From the NCBI RefSeq assembly GCF_009834125.1, contig NZ_CP047146.1:124001-188000 (forward strand): a stretch of 64,000 bases of DNA, written 5' to 3'. This document shows, piece after piece, positions 1-9,158 of the stretch. Both the position numbers and the translations under genes were made by a program. Source of the stretch: Streptomyces sp. GS7 (lineage in GTDB: Bacteria > Actinomycetota > Actinomycetes > Streptomycetales > Streptomycetaceae). Below the pieces are notes generated by a model, which was given only the letters and a program-made list of their open reading frames with translations, did not search any database and was not told the origin of the DNA. Position 1 is the first letter of the stretch; the number at the start of each line of letters is the position of its first letter.

Positions 1-135
1 GATCTGAGGCCGGTCTGCCCGCCGGGCTCTTTCCGTCAACTCCTCCAGCGCCTCGGGGGCGTTGGGGTGGTCGCACCCGCACGCAGGGCCTCGGCGTGGT
101 GCGCGTTCCGCTCGCGGGTGAGGTGCCGCTTCTCG

Positions 136-159
136 CCGGGGCGGCCGCGGCCGCCCCGG
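136..159. terminator. perfect 24-nt GC palindrome, probable terminator
   Basis: A perfect self-complementary GC-only sequence built on GCGGCCGC lies directly after the stop codon of the minus-strand gene ending at 160. There is no T tract, which is usual for streptomycete terminators. In bases 1-135 I see no supportable gene. Confidence 0.5.
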
Positions 160-1158
160 TCAGGAGGAGTCGGTGGGAGCGGGCGGATGGGGCGGTGAGC
201 GGAGTACGCGGGCGGCCGGGGGGCCCGCGGCGGCGATCGCGAGGACGAGCGCGCCGGTGCCGACGGCGCACCACACACCGGTGCGCAGCGGATCGGTCAG
301 CGCGTCCGCGTACGCATCGGCGGCCGGCCGGGAGACCGAGGCGGGCAGCGCGTCCAGGACCCGGGTGCGGACCAGCGCCAGTGCCGCGGCCAGCAGCGCA
401 CAGGCCACCGTGCAGCCCGCTGTCGCGCAGATCAGCGCCCGGCGCCGGCGCCGCGCCAGCAGCAGCCCGGCCAGCAGGCAGAGCGCGGCGGCCGGCGGCA
501 GCACCAGCGCGCCGGTGCGCGCGGCCTGGAACACCGCCCGGAACCGCGGCACGTCCGGCGGTCTCAGCAGCACGATCGAGGCACCGGTGCGCGGCACCCG
601 GCGGGCGAGGTCGATGCCCAGGCCGTTGCCGGACAGCTGGTGTTTGACGCGTTCGAGGACCGGGGTGAGGTCCAGGGTGACGGGGGTGTCGACCGAGGTG
701 GCCAGCGTGCCGTCCAGGGTCTGGTGCGCGGTGCGGTGCACACCGGTCCAGACGGAGGGAAAGGTGCGGCCGGTGACGACCTGCCGGACCTGTTTGCCGA
801 CGAACTCGCGGATGCCGCGGGTGAACTTCCGCCGCAGTGCCGGCCGTTCGGCGCGCGGGACGACCTTGAGCAGCCCGTCGAGCCGGACATGGGGCATCAC
901 GCTGTTGGTGACGTCGTCGACGAGGGCGTTCTGGATGGCGCGGTTTCCGGCGAGCGGGGCGACCGCGGCCACATAACTGTCGGTGTCGGTGAGTTCCGCG
1001 CGGGCCCATACGGCGGCCAGGCTCAGCGGCAGCAGCAGCGTCCCGACCAGCAGCAGCACCCCGCCGGCCAGCGAGCGTCCGCGGCGCTGCGGCTGCCCGG
1101 GAGGGCACCGCGCCGCCGCCACCCGGCCGTCGGCGCGTACGGGTGCGCTCGCTGACAT
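160..1158 (-). CDS. four-TM integral membrane protein, unknown function
   Basis: 332 residues. The ATG at 1158 follows AAGGACC. One hydrophobic segment near residues 30-52 is followed by a soluble, probably extracytoplasmic domain (about 55-210). Two or three further membrane segments lie in the C-terminal third, with a basic RRRRR loop between them. This layout fits uncharacterised actinobacterial membrane proteins with a large external loop. No catalytic motif is visible and I do not assign a function. It reads alone, 147 bp downstream of another surface-type gene on the same strand. Confidence 0.7.
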   Translation of the reverse strand: MSASAPVRADGRVAAARCPPGQPQRRGRSLAGGVLLLVGTLLLPLSLAAVWARAELTDTDSYVAAVAPLAGNRAIQNALVDDVTNSVMPHVRLDGLLKVVPRAERPALRRKFTRGIREFVGKQVRQVVTGRTFPSVWTGVHRTAHQTLDGTLATSVDTPVTLDLTPVLERVKHQLSGNGLGIDLARRVPRTGASIVLLRPPDVPRFRAVFQAARTGALVLPPAAALCLLAGLLLARRRRRALICATAGCTVACALLAAALALVRTRVLDALPASVSRPAADAYADALTDPLRTGVWCAVGTGALVLAIAAAGPPAARVLRSPPHPPAPTDSS

Positions 1159-1305
1159 CGCGTTGCGGTCCTTCCTGGAACGGCGGACTACGGCCAGCTC
1201 CAGGCAAGTCCGTGGGGCCGTCGGCCGCGAGCGGGGCCGGTGCCAACGGGTGACCGTACGGGTGGGCGGCCGTCCGGGCTCCCGGACAGCCGCCGGTCGC
1301 CGCGG

Positions 1306-1902
1306 TCACCCGGACCGCCGGGCACGGCCGCGCCGGACCGCCCGGACGGCCCCGGAGACGAACAGCGCACTGACCAGGGCCGCCGCACCCCGCCACACCC
1401 ACGTGTCCCGGCGCTCCGGCCCGGGCCGGGCCGTCGGCAGATCGTCCAGGTTGCCGGAGCAGGCGGTGGGGGCGGCGGACGGGCCGGCGTAGACGCAGAC
1501 CGTGGAGGCGGCACGCAGGGTGCCGGGAGCGGCGGTGGTGTCGGGGTCGCGGGGGGCGCCGAGCACCGCGCCGGCGGTGAACACCTGGATGTCGTGCGCG
1601 GGCAGGTCGGCGTGCCACACGGCCTTCTGCCGGCTCGTCCCGTGGCCGCCGACGGTGCCGCCGGCCGCGGTGGCGGAGAGGGTGGTGGCCGGCATCTCCT
1701 GCTCGATGCGGGCCCGGTGGACGTCGTGGGCGCCCAGGTTGTGGACGGTGATGCGGTAGTCGAGTCGCCTGCCCGCCTCGGCCCGGTCGACCCCGTCGGT
1801 CACCGACACCGACACCGAGACGGCGGGTGGGACGGGGACGGCGGCCGGTGGTGCGGGGAGCGTGGCGGCGTACAGCAGCGCGCAGACGGCGGCGGTTCTC
1901 AT
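1306..1902 (-). CDS. secreted DUF11-like protein with C-terminal anchor
   Basis: 198 residues from the ATG at 1902; an upstream in-frame start would only add a non-signal extension. Residues 1-25 look like a signal peptide (hydrophobic stretch rich in Ala, Leu, Pro). A beta-rich domain follows with the DUF11 pattern (SVSVTDGVDRAEAGRRLDYRI, then ITVHNLGAHDV). A single C-terminal membrane segment with a basic tail (RRGRARRSG) suggests membrane anchoring facing outward. Such domains occur in surface adhesin-like or wall-associated proteins; the role here is unknown. Confidence 0.65.
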   Translation of the reverse strand: MRTAAVCALLYAATLPAPPAAVPVPPAVSVSVSVTDGVDRAEAGRRLDYRITVHNLGAHDVHRARIEQEMPATTLSATAAGGTVGGHGTSRQKAVWHADLPAHDIQVFTAGAVLGAPRDPDTTAAPGTLRAASTVCVYAGPSAAPTACSGNLDDLPTARPGPERRDTWVWRGAAALVSALFVSGAVRAVRRGRARRSG

Positions 1903-1996
1903 GCCGTCATCCGAGCACCGGTGCCGCTCGCACCAGTGGCTCTCCGGGCGCTCGCGGGCCGGGTTCACCCGAGTGAGGGCGGCCCGCTCGGCGGGC

Positions 1997-3016
1997 TCAG
2001 TGCCGGTGCGGTCCCGGGCGGTGCACGGGCCCGTGGGAGTCGTCGCAGTGGCCTGCGGCCGGCTCGGGCCCGTGGCCCGGGCCCGGTTCGAGTGTCAGCA
2101 GCTCGTCGTTGTCCTGTTCGCCGACGTGGTCGACCTGGAGGGTGGCGTGGGTGATGCCGTACTCCCCGCTCAGCAGCTCCTGGAGATTGCGGCGGACCTT
2201 GTGGCAGTCGCCGGCCGGTGCGACCAGGATGTGCGCGGAGAGTGCCGGCTGCCCGGAGGTGATCTGCCAGATGTGCAGGTCGTGGACCTCGACGACCTGG
2301 TCGGCGGCCACGAGGTGATCGCCCAGCGCGTCCGGGTCGATCCCGGCCGGGGCGGCTTCCATGAAGATCCGGCCGGACTCCCGCACCAGGCTGGTACCGG
2401 CCTTGAGCATCAGCGCGACGACGACGAGCGAGGCGATCGCGTCGGCCCGCTCGAAGCCGGTGGTCAGCACGATCAGACCGGAGATCGCGGTGGCGATGAA
2501 GCCGAACAGGTCGGTGAGGATGTGCTGGTAGGCGCCCTCCACGTTGAGGCTGGAGCGGTTGGCCTTCGACAGGAACCAGGTGCAGATCAGGTTCACCACC
2601 ACACCGGACAGCGCGGTGACCACCACCAGCCCCCCGGTGACCGCGGGCGGCGAGATCAGCCGCTGGACCGCCTCGTACGCCAGCCAGAGGGAGAGCAGCA
2701 GCAAGGTGATGCCGTTGGCCTGCGCGGAGAGGATCTCGGCGCGCTTGAGGCCGTACGTGTACCCGCCCCGCGCGGGCTTCGCGGCCAGCCGCATCGCGAC
2801 CAGTGCCAGCACGATCGAGACCACGTCGGTGAGCATGTGGGCGGCGTCCGAGATCAGTGCCAGCGACTGTGCCAGGAAGCCGATGGAGACCTCGACCGCC
2901 ATGTAGGCGGTGAGCAGGATGAGTGCGGCCCGCAGCCAGCGCCGGTCTGCGTTCGGGGAGACGGCGTGTGAGTGGCTGTGCGAGTGGCTGTGGCCGCTGT
3001 GGGCGTGCTCGGTCAT
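1997..3016 (-). CDS. cation diffusion facilitator (CDF) metal exporter
   Basis: 339 residues. The ATG at 3016 follows AAGGAGC. The N-terminus is His-rich (repeated HS pairs) and the C-terminal tail is also His-rich, typical of zinc/cobalt CDF exporters. Six membrane segments are expected between about residues 28 and 215. The metal-site motifs SDAAHMLTD (second TM) and HILTD (fifth TM) carry the expected His/Asp pairs. The cytoplasmic C-terminal domain (about 220-300) contains VHDLHIW. It likely exports Zn2+, Co2+ or similar by proton antiport; the neighbouring cobalamin genes make cobalt possible, but the sequence does not decide this. Confidence 0.9.
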   Translation of the reverse strand: MTEHAHSGHSHSHSHSHAVSPNADRRWLRAALILLTAYMAVEVSIGFLAQSLALISDAAHMLTDVVSIVLALVAMRLAAKPARGGYTYGLKRAEILSAQANGITLLLLSLWLAYEAVQRLISPPAVTGGLVVVTALSGVVVNLICTWFLSKANRSSLNVEGAYQHILTDLFGFIATAISGLIVLTTGFERADAIASLVVVALMLKAGTSLVRESGRIFMEAAPAGIDPDALGDHLVAADQVVEVHDLHIWQITSGQPALSAHILVAPAGDCHKVRRNLQELLSGEYGITHATLQVDHVGEQDNDELLTLEPGPGHGPEPAAGHCDDSHGPVHRPGPHRH

Positions 3017-3205
3017 GGGCGCGCTCCTTCCGGGGTCCTCGCTGCGAAGCAAACCGCACTTCGACAAAAGATCCAAAGGCTGCACCGGTGACCGTTGTCA
3101 TTACCGTCGAACGGCGTATCTTCCCTGGTCAGAGCGGTGGAGTGAGTCGGCTGCGCGGACCGGGGCCAGGCGGCGCCGAACGGCCCCGGCGCATGGCCGG
3201 TCGCC

Positions 3206-3219
3206 GTTTCACGTGAAAC
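3206..3219. other. parS site (ParB binding)
   Basis: Perfect 14-bp palindrome GTTTCACGTGAAAC, the Streptomyces parS consensus bound by ParB. It lies in the 278-bp gap between the CDF gene and tsaD. The rest of this gap shows no gene. Confidence 0.9.
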
Positions 3220-3294
3220 ACGCCGTGCCGGAGGCGACGTCGCCACGGAAGGGGCGCGCCCACGGCGCCGCGCACCGGGCGCCTCTCCTGTGGC

Positions 3295-4368
3295 TCATGC
3301 GGCGAGCGCCCGCCCCGCCGCCACCGGATGCAGCGCGGCATACTCCAGCGGCGCCGACGGGTCGATCGAGACATCGAGCGGAGCGGGCTCGGCACCCGCC
3401 CGGACGAGCAGATCGCCGACCGCGGCGATCATCGCGCCGTTGTCCGTGCACAGCCGCAGCGGCGGTACCCGCAGCGCGATGCCCGCCGCTGCGCAGCGCT
3501 CCTCCGCCAGCGCGCGGACCCGGGAGTTGGCGGCCACCCCGCCGACCACCACCAGCGTCCCCACACCGTGCTCGGTGCAGGCGGCCACCGCCTTGCGGGT
3601 CAGCACATCGGCCACCGCCTCCTGGAGCGCCGCCGCCCCGTCGGCGACCGGCAGCGGATGCCCCGCGGCGTGGTGGCTCTCCGCCCAGCGCGCCGCCGCG
3701 GTCTTCAGCCCCGAGAAGGAGAAGGTGAACCGCTTCTCGGGCGGGCCCACGGTGAGCGGGCGGGGAAAGGGGACAGCGCGCGGATCCCCCTCGCGCGCTG
3801 TCCGGTCAATGGCCGGGCCGCCGGGGTACGGCAGCCCGAAGACCCGGGCGACCTTGTCGAAGCACTCCCCGGCGGCGTCGTCCAGAGTGTCGCCGAGGTG
3901 CACGATGCGGTCGCGGGTCAGGTCGCGTACGAGCAACAGCGAGGTGTGCCCACCGGAGACGATCAGCACCACGCAGGGGTCGGGCAGCGGTCCGTGCTCC
4001 AGGGTGTCGGCGGCGACGTGCCCCGCCAGGTGGTGCACCCCGTAGAGCGGCACCCCCAGCGCGTATGCCAGCCCCTTGGCCCCGGCCAGTCCCACCTGGA
4101 GGGCACCGGACAGCCCCGGTCCGGTGGTCACCGCCACCGCCCCGATATCGGCGGCCCGCAGCCCCGCGTCGGCCAGCGCGCCCCGCACCACCGGGGTCAG
4201 CGCGTGCACATGCGCCCGCGCCGCGATCTCCGGCACCACGCCGCCGAACCGGGCGTGCTCGTCCATGCTCGACGCCAGCGCGTGCCCGAGGAGCCGCCCG
4301 TCGCGCACCAGGCCGGCGCCCGTCTCGTCGCAGGACGATTCGATGCCCAGCACCACTGGTGAGCCCAT
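3295..4368 (-). CDS. tsaD: tRNA N6-adenosine threonylcarbamoyltransferase TsaD
   Basis: 357 residues from the ATG at 4368, preceded by GAGGGGAG. It transfers the threonylcarbamoyl group to A37 of ANN-decoding tRNAs together with TsaB and TsaE. The ASKHA fold is clear: N-terminal [11 protein letters not shown], metal-binding [28 protein letters not shown] and the C-terminal [13 protein letters not shown]. Length is normal for the family. In many streptomycetes tsaD sits with tsaE/tsaB/rimI near groES. Here none of these partners is adjacent and the next genes are cobalamin genes, so it is either a relocated or a second copy. Confidence 0.92.
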   Translation of the reverse strand: MGSPVVLGIESSCDETGAGLVRDGRLLGHALASSMDEHARFGGVVPEIAARAHVHALTPVVRGALADAGLRAADIGAVAVTTGPGLSGALQVGLAGAKGLAYALGVPLYGVHHLAGHVAADTLEHGPLPDPCVVLIVSGGHTSLLLVRDLTRDRIVHLGDTLDDAAGECFDKVARVFGLPYPGGPAIDRTAREGDPRAVPFPRPLTVGPPEKRFTFSFSGLKTAAARWAESHHAAGHPLPVADGAAALQEAVADVLTRKAVAACTEHGVGTLVVVGGVAANSRVRALAEERCAAAGIALRVPPLRLCTDNGAMIAAVGDLLVRAGAEPAPLDVSIDPSAPLEYAALHPVAAGRALAA

Positions 4369-4467
4369 GGACCGCACTCCCCTCGCGTCGTGTCCCGTTC
4401 GGTGTCCCCGGACAGTAATAGCAAGTAATTGCAACCAATGTGCAATAGGGGTGTTCGGTCACCCCTC

Positions 4468-4508
4468 GGCCCTGCTGCGGCCTCCCCGCGGGAGGCCGCA
4501 GCAGGGCC
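4468..4508. other. 19-bp hairpin between divergent tsaD and cobL
   Basis: A near-maximal stem (arms 4468-4486 and 4490-4508, 3-nt loop) built on GGCCCTGCTGCGGCC. It lies upstream of both flanking genes, 52 bp before the cobL start, so it is not a 3' terminator for either. It could sit in the cobL leader as an attenuator or stabilising hairpin. The adjacent stretch 4415-4450 is unusually AT-rich (AGTAATAGCAAGTAATTG) and may hold the promoters. Confidence 0.5.
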
Positions 4509-4559
4509 GGTCAGTAGAGTTCGGCACCCGTCCCTTCGCGCCCCTTGAGGTACCCGGCA

Positions 4560-5852
4560 GTGAGCGCCCCACCACCCCTCTCCGTCGTAGGCATCGGGGC
4601 CGATGGCTGGGACGGTCTGTCCGCCGCCGCCCGGCGGGAGCTGTCCGCGGCCGAGGTGCTGATCGGAGGGGCACGGCAGCTCGGGCTGCTGCCCGCGGAG
4701 TGCGCCGGGGAGCGGGTGCCGTGGCCCTCGCCGCTGCGGCCCGCCGTACCGGGGCTGCTCGCCGCGCACGAAGGGCGCCGGGTGTGCGTACTGGCCAGCG
4801 GGGACCCGATGTTCCACGGGATCGGCCGGACGCTGATCGAGGTGCTGGCGGAGGGGGCGGCGGCGCCGCGGCCGCTGCGCGTGGTGCCGCATCCGTCGTC
4901 CGTGTCCTACGCCTGCGCCCGGCTGGGGTGGGCGGTGGAGGACACCGAGGTGGTCACGCTCGTCGGGCGGCCCGCGGGGAATCTGGCGGGGGCGCTCCAC
5001 GACGGGCGGCGGGTGCTGGTGCTGTCCGCCGGGGCCGGGACACCCGGCGAGGTCGCGGCGCTGCTGCGGGCGCGGGGTTTCGGGCCGACCCGGATGCGTG
5101 TCCTGGAGCAACTCGGCGGCGCGCGCGAGCGGTTGGGCGAGGGTACCGCCGACGGCTGGGACGCGCCGGCGGGCGATCCGCTGAACGTCATCGCGCTGGA
5201 CTGCGTCCGCGCACCGGGCGCACTGCGCCTGCCGGCGGTGCCCGGGCTCCCGGACGACGCCTACGAACACGACGGCCAGCTGACCAAGCGTCATGTCCGG
5301 GCCGCCACCCTGGCCGCGCTGGCGCCCGCGCCCGGCGAACTCCTCTGGGACATCGGCGGCGGCTCCGGCTCCATCGCCATCGAATGGCTGCGCACGCACC
5401 GCAGTTGCCGTGCGGTCAGCGTCGAGCGCGACGGCGAACGGGCCGAGCGGATCGGCCGCAACGCGGACACCCTCGGCGTACCGGCGCTGCGCGTGGTGCA
5501 CGGTCCCGCGCCCGCCGCGCTGGACGGGCTGCCGACGCCGGACGCGGTGTTCATCGGCGGCGGCCTGACCGCCCCCGGACTGCTGGACGCCTGCTGGGCG
5601 GCGCTGCCGCCGGGCGGCCGGATCGTCGCGAACACCGTGACGCTGGAGTCCGAGGCGCTGCTCGCCGACCGGTACCGGCGGTTCGGCGGCGAACTGGTGC
5701 GGCTGGCGGTCGCGCACGCGGTGCCGGTCGGCGGCTTCACGGGCTGGCGGCAGGCGATGCCGGTCACCCAGTGGTCGGCGGTGAAACCCGCACATCCCGG
5801 TGCCCGGGAAACCTCCGTGCACCCCACCCACCAGGAGACCGAGGAACCATGA
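4560..5852 (+). CDS. cobL: precorrin-6Y C5,15-methyltransferase (decarboxylating), CbiE-CbiT fusion
   Basis: 430 residues. I chose the GTG at 4560 (GAGG at 4547-4550) over an in-frame TTG five codons upstream. The N-terminal CbiE domain (about 5-205) starts with VVGIGADGWDGL and has ASGDPMFHGIG, both typical of tetrapyrrole methylases. The C-terminal CbiT domain (about 225-415) has the SAM motif LLWDIGGGSGSIAIEW. It methylates C5 and C15 of the corrin ring and decarboxylates the C12 acetate. The stop overlaps the cobM start by ATGA, so the two are translationally coupled. Confidence 0.95.
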   Translation: MSAPPPLSVVGIGADGWDGLSAAARRELSAAEVLIGGARQLGLLPAECAGERVPWPSPLRPAVPGLLAAHEGRRVCVLASGDPMFHGIGRTLIEVLAEGAAAPRPLRVVPHPSSVSYACARLGWAVEDTEVVTLVGRPAGNLAGALHDGRRVLVLSAGAGTPGEVAALLRARGFGPTRMRVLEQLGGARERLGEGTADGWDAPAGDPLNVIALDCVRAPGALRLPAVPGLPDDAYEHDGQLTKRHVRAATLAALAPAPGELLWDIGGGSGSIAIEWLRTHRSCRAVSVERDGERAERIGRNADTLGVPALRVVHGPAPAALDGLPTPDAVFIGGGLTAPGLLDACWAALPPGGRIVANTVTLESEALLADRYRRFGGELVRLAVAHAVPVGGFTGWRQAMPVTQWSAVKPAHPGARETSVHPTHQETEEP

Positions 5853-6640
5853 CCGTCCACTTCATCGGCGCGGGTCCCGGCGCCGCCGACCTGATCACCC
5901 TGCGCGGCGCCCGTACCCTCGCCGCCTGCGGCGTGTGCCTGTACGCGGGCAGCCTGGTGCCGCGCGAACTGCTCGCCGAATGCCCGCCCGGGGCCCGGCT
6001 GATCGACACCGCGCAGCTCGACCTCGACACGATCACGGTGGAGATGGTGCGGGCCCACAAGGAGGGCCACGACGTCGCCCGGCTGCACTCCGGCGATCCG
6101 TCCGTCTTCAGCGCGGTGGCCGAGCAGATGCGCCGCCTGGACGCGGCCGGGGTGCCGTACGAGGTCGTGCCCGGCGTGCCCGCGTTCGCCGCCGCCGCGG
6201 CGGCCCTCAAGCGCGAACTGACGGTGCCCACCGTCGGGCAGACCGTCATCCTCACCCGGATCGCACAGCAGGCCACCCCCATGCCCGACGGCGAGGACCT
6301 GGCCACCCTGGGGCGCAGCGGTGCGCTGCTGGTGCTGCACCTCGCGGCCCGCTACGTCGACCGGGTCGTGGACGAACTCCTGCCGCACTACGGCGCGGAC
6401 TGCCCGGCCGCCGTCGTGGCGATGGCCTCCCGTCCCGACGAACTCGTCCTGCGCGGCACGCTCGGCGATATCGCCGGCCAGGTGAAGGGCGCGGGGGTGG
6501 TCCGGACAGCAGTGATCATGGTCGGCCGCACGCTGGGCGCCGAGCAGTTCCGCGACAGCCACCTCTACTCGGCGGAGCGGGAGCGCCCGCACGCACCGTG
6601 CGGAGATCCGACGGCCTTTGAGGGTACGTCAGCGCCGTGA
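5849..6640 (+). CDS. cobM: precorrin-4 C11-methyltransferase
   Basis: 263 residues, ATG at 5849 overlapping the cobL stop. A single tetrapyrrole methylase domain: VHFIGAGPGAADLITLRGARTL at the N-terminus, then YAGSLVP, HSGDPSVFSAV and VPGVPAFAAAAA. It methylates C11 of precorrin-4 using SAM. Length is usual. The C-terminus after about residue 250 (PHAPCGDPTAFEG) extends slightly beyond the domain. It forms a two-gene operon with cobL. Confidence 0.95.
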   Translation: MTVHFIGAGPGAADLITLRGARTLAACGVCLYAGSLVPRELLAECPPGARLIDTAQLDLDTITVEMVRAHKEGHDVARLHSGDPSVFSAVAEQMRRLDAAGVPYEVVPGVPAFAAAAAALKRELTVPTVGQTVILTRIAQQATPMPDGEDLATLGRSGALLVLHLAARYVDRVVDELLPHYGADCPAAVVAMASRPDELVLRGTLGDIAGQVKGAGVVRTAVIMVGRTLGAEQFRDSHLYSAERERPHAPCGDPTAFEGTSAP

Positions 6641-6765
6641 TGGGCCCCTCGGACCTGTCCGGATGATTATATGACCGCATCGGGGTGAATATCCGTTTCC
6701 GTGCCGAGGGCTGCCGGTAAGGAAGCTGCGACACCGGGGGGACCGATGCAAAGGAGCACGCCACG

Positions 6766-7086
6766 ATGCGTACCAAAATGGCCGCCGGTGCGGCCGTCGC
6801 CGCGATCCTGCTGTCCCTCTGCGGCACCACCGCCGCCAGTGCCGACGGTCGGGAGGACGGCCACGGGAAGGCGAAGCGCCATCACTTCGAGATGAAGGAG
6901 AGCCCGATCAGGATGGCCGCCTGTGCCCTCGGGTCGGCGCTGGGCGCGCTGACCGGTGGGGACGCCAGCTGCTGGCGGGACCACGGTTACGGACCTGTCT
7001 TCCGTACCCACGAGAAAACCGGTCACCAGCGCATGGACCAGGGTCGCGAGGGCGAGTTCGGGCGCCGGAGCGAGATGTCGCAGTAG
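6766..7086 (+). CDS. small secreted protein, unknown function
   Basis: 106 residues. The ATG at 6766 follows AAAGGAGCACGCC. A signal peptide with KM-AAGAAVAAILLSL and a likely cleavage after ASA (about residue 26) precedes a short, polar, His/Lys/Glu-rich mature part with two cysteines (ACALG and SCWRDHG). No known domain is visible. It lies between cobM and cbiD but has its own ribosome site and is probably unrelated to cobalamin synthesis. Confidence 0.6.
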   Translation: MRTKMAAGAAVAAILLSLCGTTAASADGREDGHGKAKRHHFEMKESPIRMAACALGSALGALTGGDASCWRDHGYGPVFRTHEKTGHQRMDQGREGEFGRRSEMSQ

Positions 7087-7147
7087 TGGCGACGGGCCGC
7101 GCGGCGGGGGGCGCCGGTTTCCGCCGGCGTCCGATCGCCGCGGTGCG

Positions 7148-7161
7148 GTTTCACGTGAAAC
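7148..7161. other. parS site in the cbiD 3' region
   Basis: Perfect GTTTCACGTGAAAC. The palindrome extends by three bases on each side (GCG/CGC), giving 20 symmetrical bases. It sits between the convergent ends of the secreted-protein gene (7086) and cbiD (7180), so its longer stem may also act as a terminator. Confidence 0.9.
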
Positions 7162-7179
7162 CGCACCGCAGCGGCCCGT

Positions 7180-8343
7180 TCAGCCTCCCGGCCCGCGCGG
7201 CTCTGCCCGTCCCACCACCATTCCCGCCCGGTCGATACAGATGACATCGACCGCTACCGGCGCCCCGCGCAGCACGGCCAGTGACGCGTCACGTGCTGTG
7301 GCCGCCACCAGGTCGCCGAGCGGAACGCCGGCCGCCGCGCACAACTGGAGTGCGGCGAGGCCGGTGTTGGCCCCGGCCACCGCGTCCGTCAGCGCCTCGT
7401 CCGCACCGCCCCGCCGGGCCAGCTCGGCCAGGAAGCCCTTGTCCACCTGGGATCGCGCGGAGTGCAGATCCAAATGACCGGCCGCCAGTTTGGACAACTT
7501 GGCGAAGCCGCCGCAGATCGTCAGCCGGTCGACGGGATGGCGGCGGATGTACTTGAGCACCGCCCCCGCGAAATCCCCCATGTCCAGGAGCGCGTCCTCC
7601 GGCAGGTGGTGCAGCGCGACGGCGACCTTCTCCGAGGTCGATCCCGTGCACCCGGCCACATGGCGCCGTCCCGCGGCGCGCGCCACGTCCACCCCGCGCC
7701 GGATCGAGTCGATCCAGGCGGAGCAGGAGTACGGCACGACGATCCCGGTCGTCCCCAGGATCGACAACCCGCCCAGGATCCCCAGCCGCGGATTCCAGGT
7801 GCTGCGGGCGATCTCCTCCCCGTGGTCGACGGAGATCTCCACCTCGACGTCGGCCGCGGCTCCCCCGCCGCCGTACCGTTCGGCGACGGCCGTCAGATGC
7901 TCCCGGATCATCTGGCGCGGTACGGGGTTGACGGCGGGTTCGCCGACATCCAGCGGCAGCCCCGGCCGGGTCACCGTCCCGACCCCGGGACCGGCTCTGA
8001 ACACCACGCCCGAACCGGCCGGCAGCGCGCGTACTGTGGCGCGCACCAACGCCCCGTGCGTCACGTCGGGATCGTCCCCGGCGTCCTTCACCACCCCGGC
8101 CATGGCGCGGGCCGGCTCCGCACCCGGAGCCGTCAGCTCCTCGACGGCGAGGGCGAAGGACGGCGTCTGCCCCTTCGGCAGGGTGATCGTCACCGGGTCC
8201 GGGAACTCCCCGCTCAGCAGTGCCGTGTACGCGGCGCTGCTCGCCGCTGTGGCACACGCCCCGGTCGTCCACCCGTGCCGCAGCCCGGTGTGCGCGAGCT
8301 GCGCGCTCCGGCCTCCCGTACCCTTCGGTTGCGCGTCAGCCAC
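7180..8343 (-). CDS. cbiD: cobalt-precorrin-5B C1-methyltransferase CbiD
   Basis: 387 residues from a GTG at 8343. The family signature LRHGWTTGACATAAS is at residues about 18-32. Further conserved blocks are VEVEISVDHGEEIARSTWNPRLGILGG (split over 180-210), GTTGIVVPYS and CGGFAKLSKLAAGHLDLH. CbiD methylates C1 and expels the C2 unit in the oxygen-independent route and stands in for CobF. No clear ribosome site precedes the GTG, and only 17 bp separate it from the divergent cobK start. Translation may be leaderless or the promoters must lie inside the opposite genes. Confidence 0.93.
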   Translation of the reverse strand: MADAQPKGTGGRSAQLAHTGLRHGWTTGACATAASSAAYTALLSGEFPDPVTITLPKGQTPSFALAVEELTAPGAEPARAMAGVVKDAGDDPDVTHGALVRATVRALPAGSGVVFRAGPGVGTVTRPGLPLDVGEPAVNPVPRQMIREHLTAVAERYGGGGAAADVEVEISVDHGEEIARSTWNPRLGILGGLSILGTTGIVVPYSCSAWIDSIRRGVDVARAAGRRHVAGCTGSTSEKVAVALHHLPEDALLDMGDFAGAVLKYIRRHPVDRLTICGGFAKLSKLAAGHLDLHSARSQVDKGFLAELARRGGADEALTDAVAGANTGLAALQLCAAAGVPLGDLVAATARDASLAVLRGAPVAVDVICIDRAGMVVGRAEPRGPGG

Positions 8344-8360
8344 GGAGGAACCCGCTGCCC

Positions 8361-9149
8361 ATGCCGATGAACGACACCGCCCGCCACGTACTGGTCCTCG
8401 GCGGCACCACGGAAGCCCGCCGCCTGGCCGCCGCCCTGGAGCAGGAACCGCGGGTACGGGTGACGAGTTCCCTCGCCGGGCGGGTGGCGGCACCGCGGCT
8501 GCCCGCCGGGGAGGTGCGCATCGGCGGGTTCGGCGGCCCCGAGGGCCTCGCCCGCTGGCTGCGCGAGCATGCGGTGGACGCGCTCATCGACGCCACCCAT
8601 CCTTTCGCCGGCACGATCAGTTTCCACGCGGCCCAGGCCGCCGCCACCGCCCATACTCCCCTGCTGGCGCTCCGCCGCCCGGGCTGGGTCCCCGGACCCG
8701 GCGACATCTGGCACCCGGTCCCCTCATTGGCCGACGCCGCCCGTGCCCTCCCCGGCCTGGGCGCCCGGGTCTTCCTCACCACGGGCCGGATGGGGCTGTC
8801 GCACTTCGCCCACCTCACGGACCTCTGGTTCCTGGTCCGCTCCGTCGACGCGCCCGAGCCGCCGCGCCCGCCCCGTATGACGGCCCTTCTGGACCGCGGC
8901 CCCTTCACCCTGGACGGGGAGCGGGACCTGCTGCGCCACCATCGCATCGACGTCCTGGTGACCAAGGACAGCGGCGCGGCGGCGACGGCCCCCAAGCTGA
9001 CGGCGGCGCGCGAGGCCGGAATCCCCGTGGTGGTCGTCCAGCGGCCACCCGCCCCGGAAGGGGTACCGGTGGCCGCAGGGCCCGAGGAGGCCGCGGACTG
9101 GCTGCGGACGGCCCTCGGACTACCGCCGGTCACCCGCCAACTCGGCTGA
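8361..9149 (+). CDS. cobK: precorrin-6A reductase CobK
   Basis: 262 residues. The ATG at 8361 follows GGAGGAA at 8344-8350; a second ATG lies two codons later. It starts with VLVLGGTTEARRLAAAL, a Rossmann-like NADPH fold, followed by DATHPFA and LLALRRPGW. VFLTTGRMGL and VTKDSG(A)AAT blocks complete the family pattern. It reduces the C18-C19 bond of precorrin-6A with NADPH. It is divergent from cbiD and convergent with cobIJ. Confidence 0.93.
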   Translation: MPMNDTARHVLVLGGTTEARRLAAALEQEPRVRVTSSLAGRVAAPRLPAGEVRIGGFGGPEGLARWLREHAVDALIDATHPFAGTISFHAAQAAATAHTPLLALRRPGWVPGPGDIWHPVPSLADAARALPGLGARVFLTTGRMGLSHFAHLTDLWFLVRSVDAPEPPRPPRMTALLDRGPFTLDGERDLLRHHRIDVLVTKDSGAAATAPKLTAAREAGIPVVVVQRPPAPEGVPVAAGPEEAADWLRTALGLPPVTRQLG

Positions 9150-9158
9150 GAACGGGCC

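Noticed and set aside
36..278. Minus-strand 80-residue frame at the window start
   Set aside because: Low-complexity Arg/Pro-rich, overlaps the membrane-protein gene end, no ribosome site.
4076..6640. 854-residue plus-strand frame
   Set aside because: The first two thirds run across tsaD and cobL in wrong frames; only the cobM part is real.
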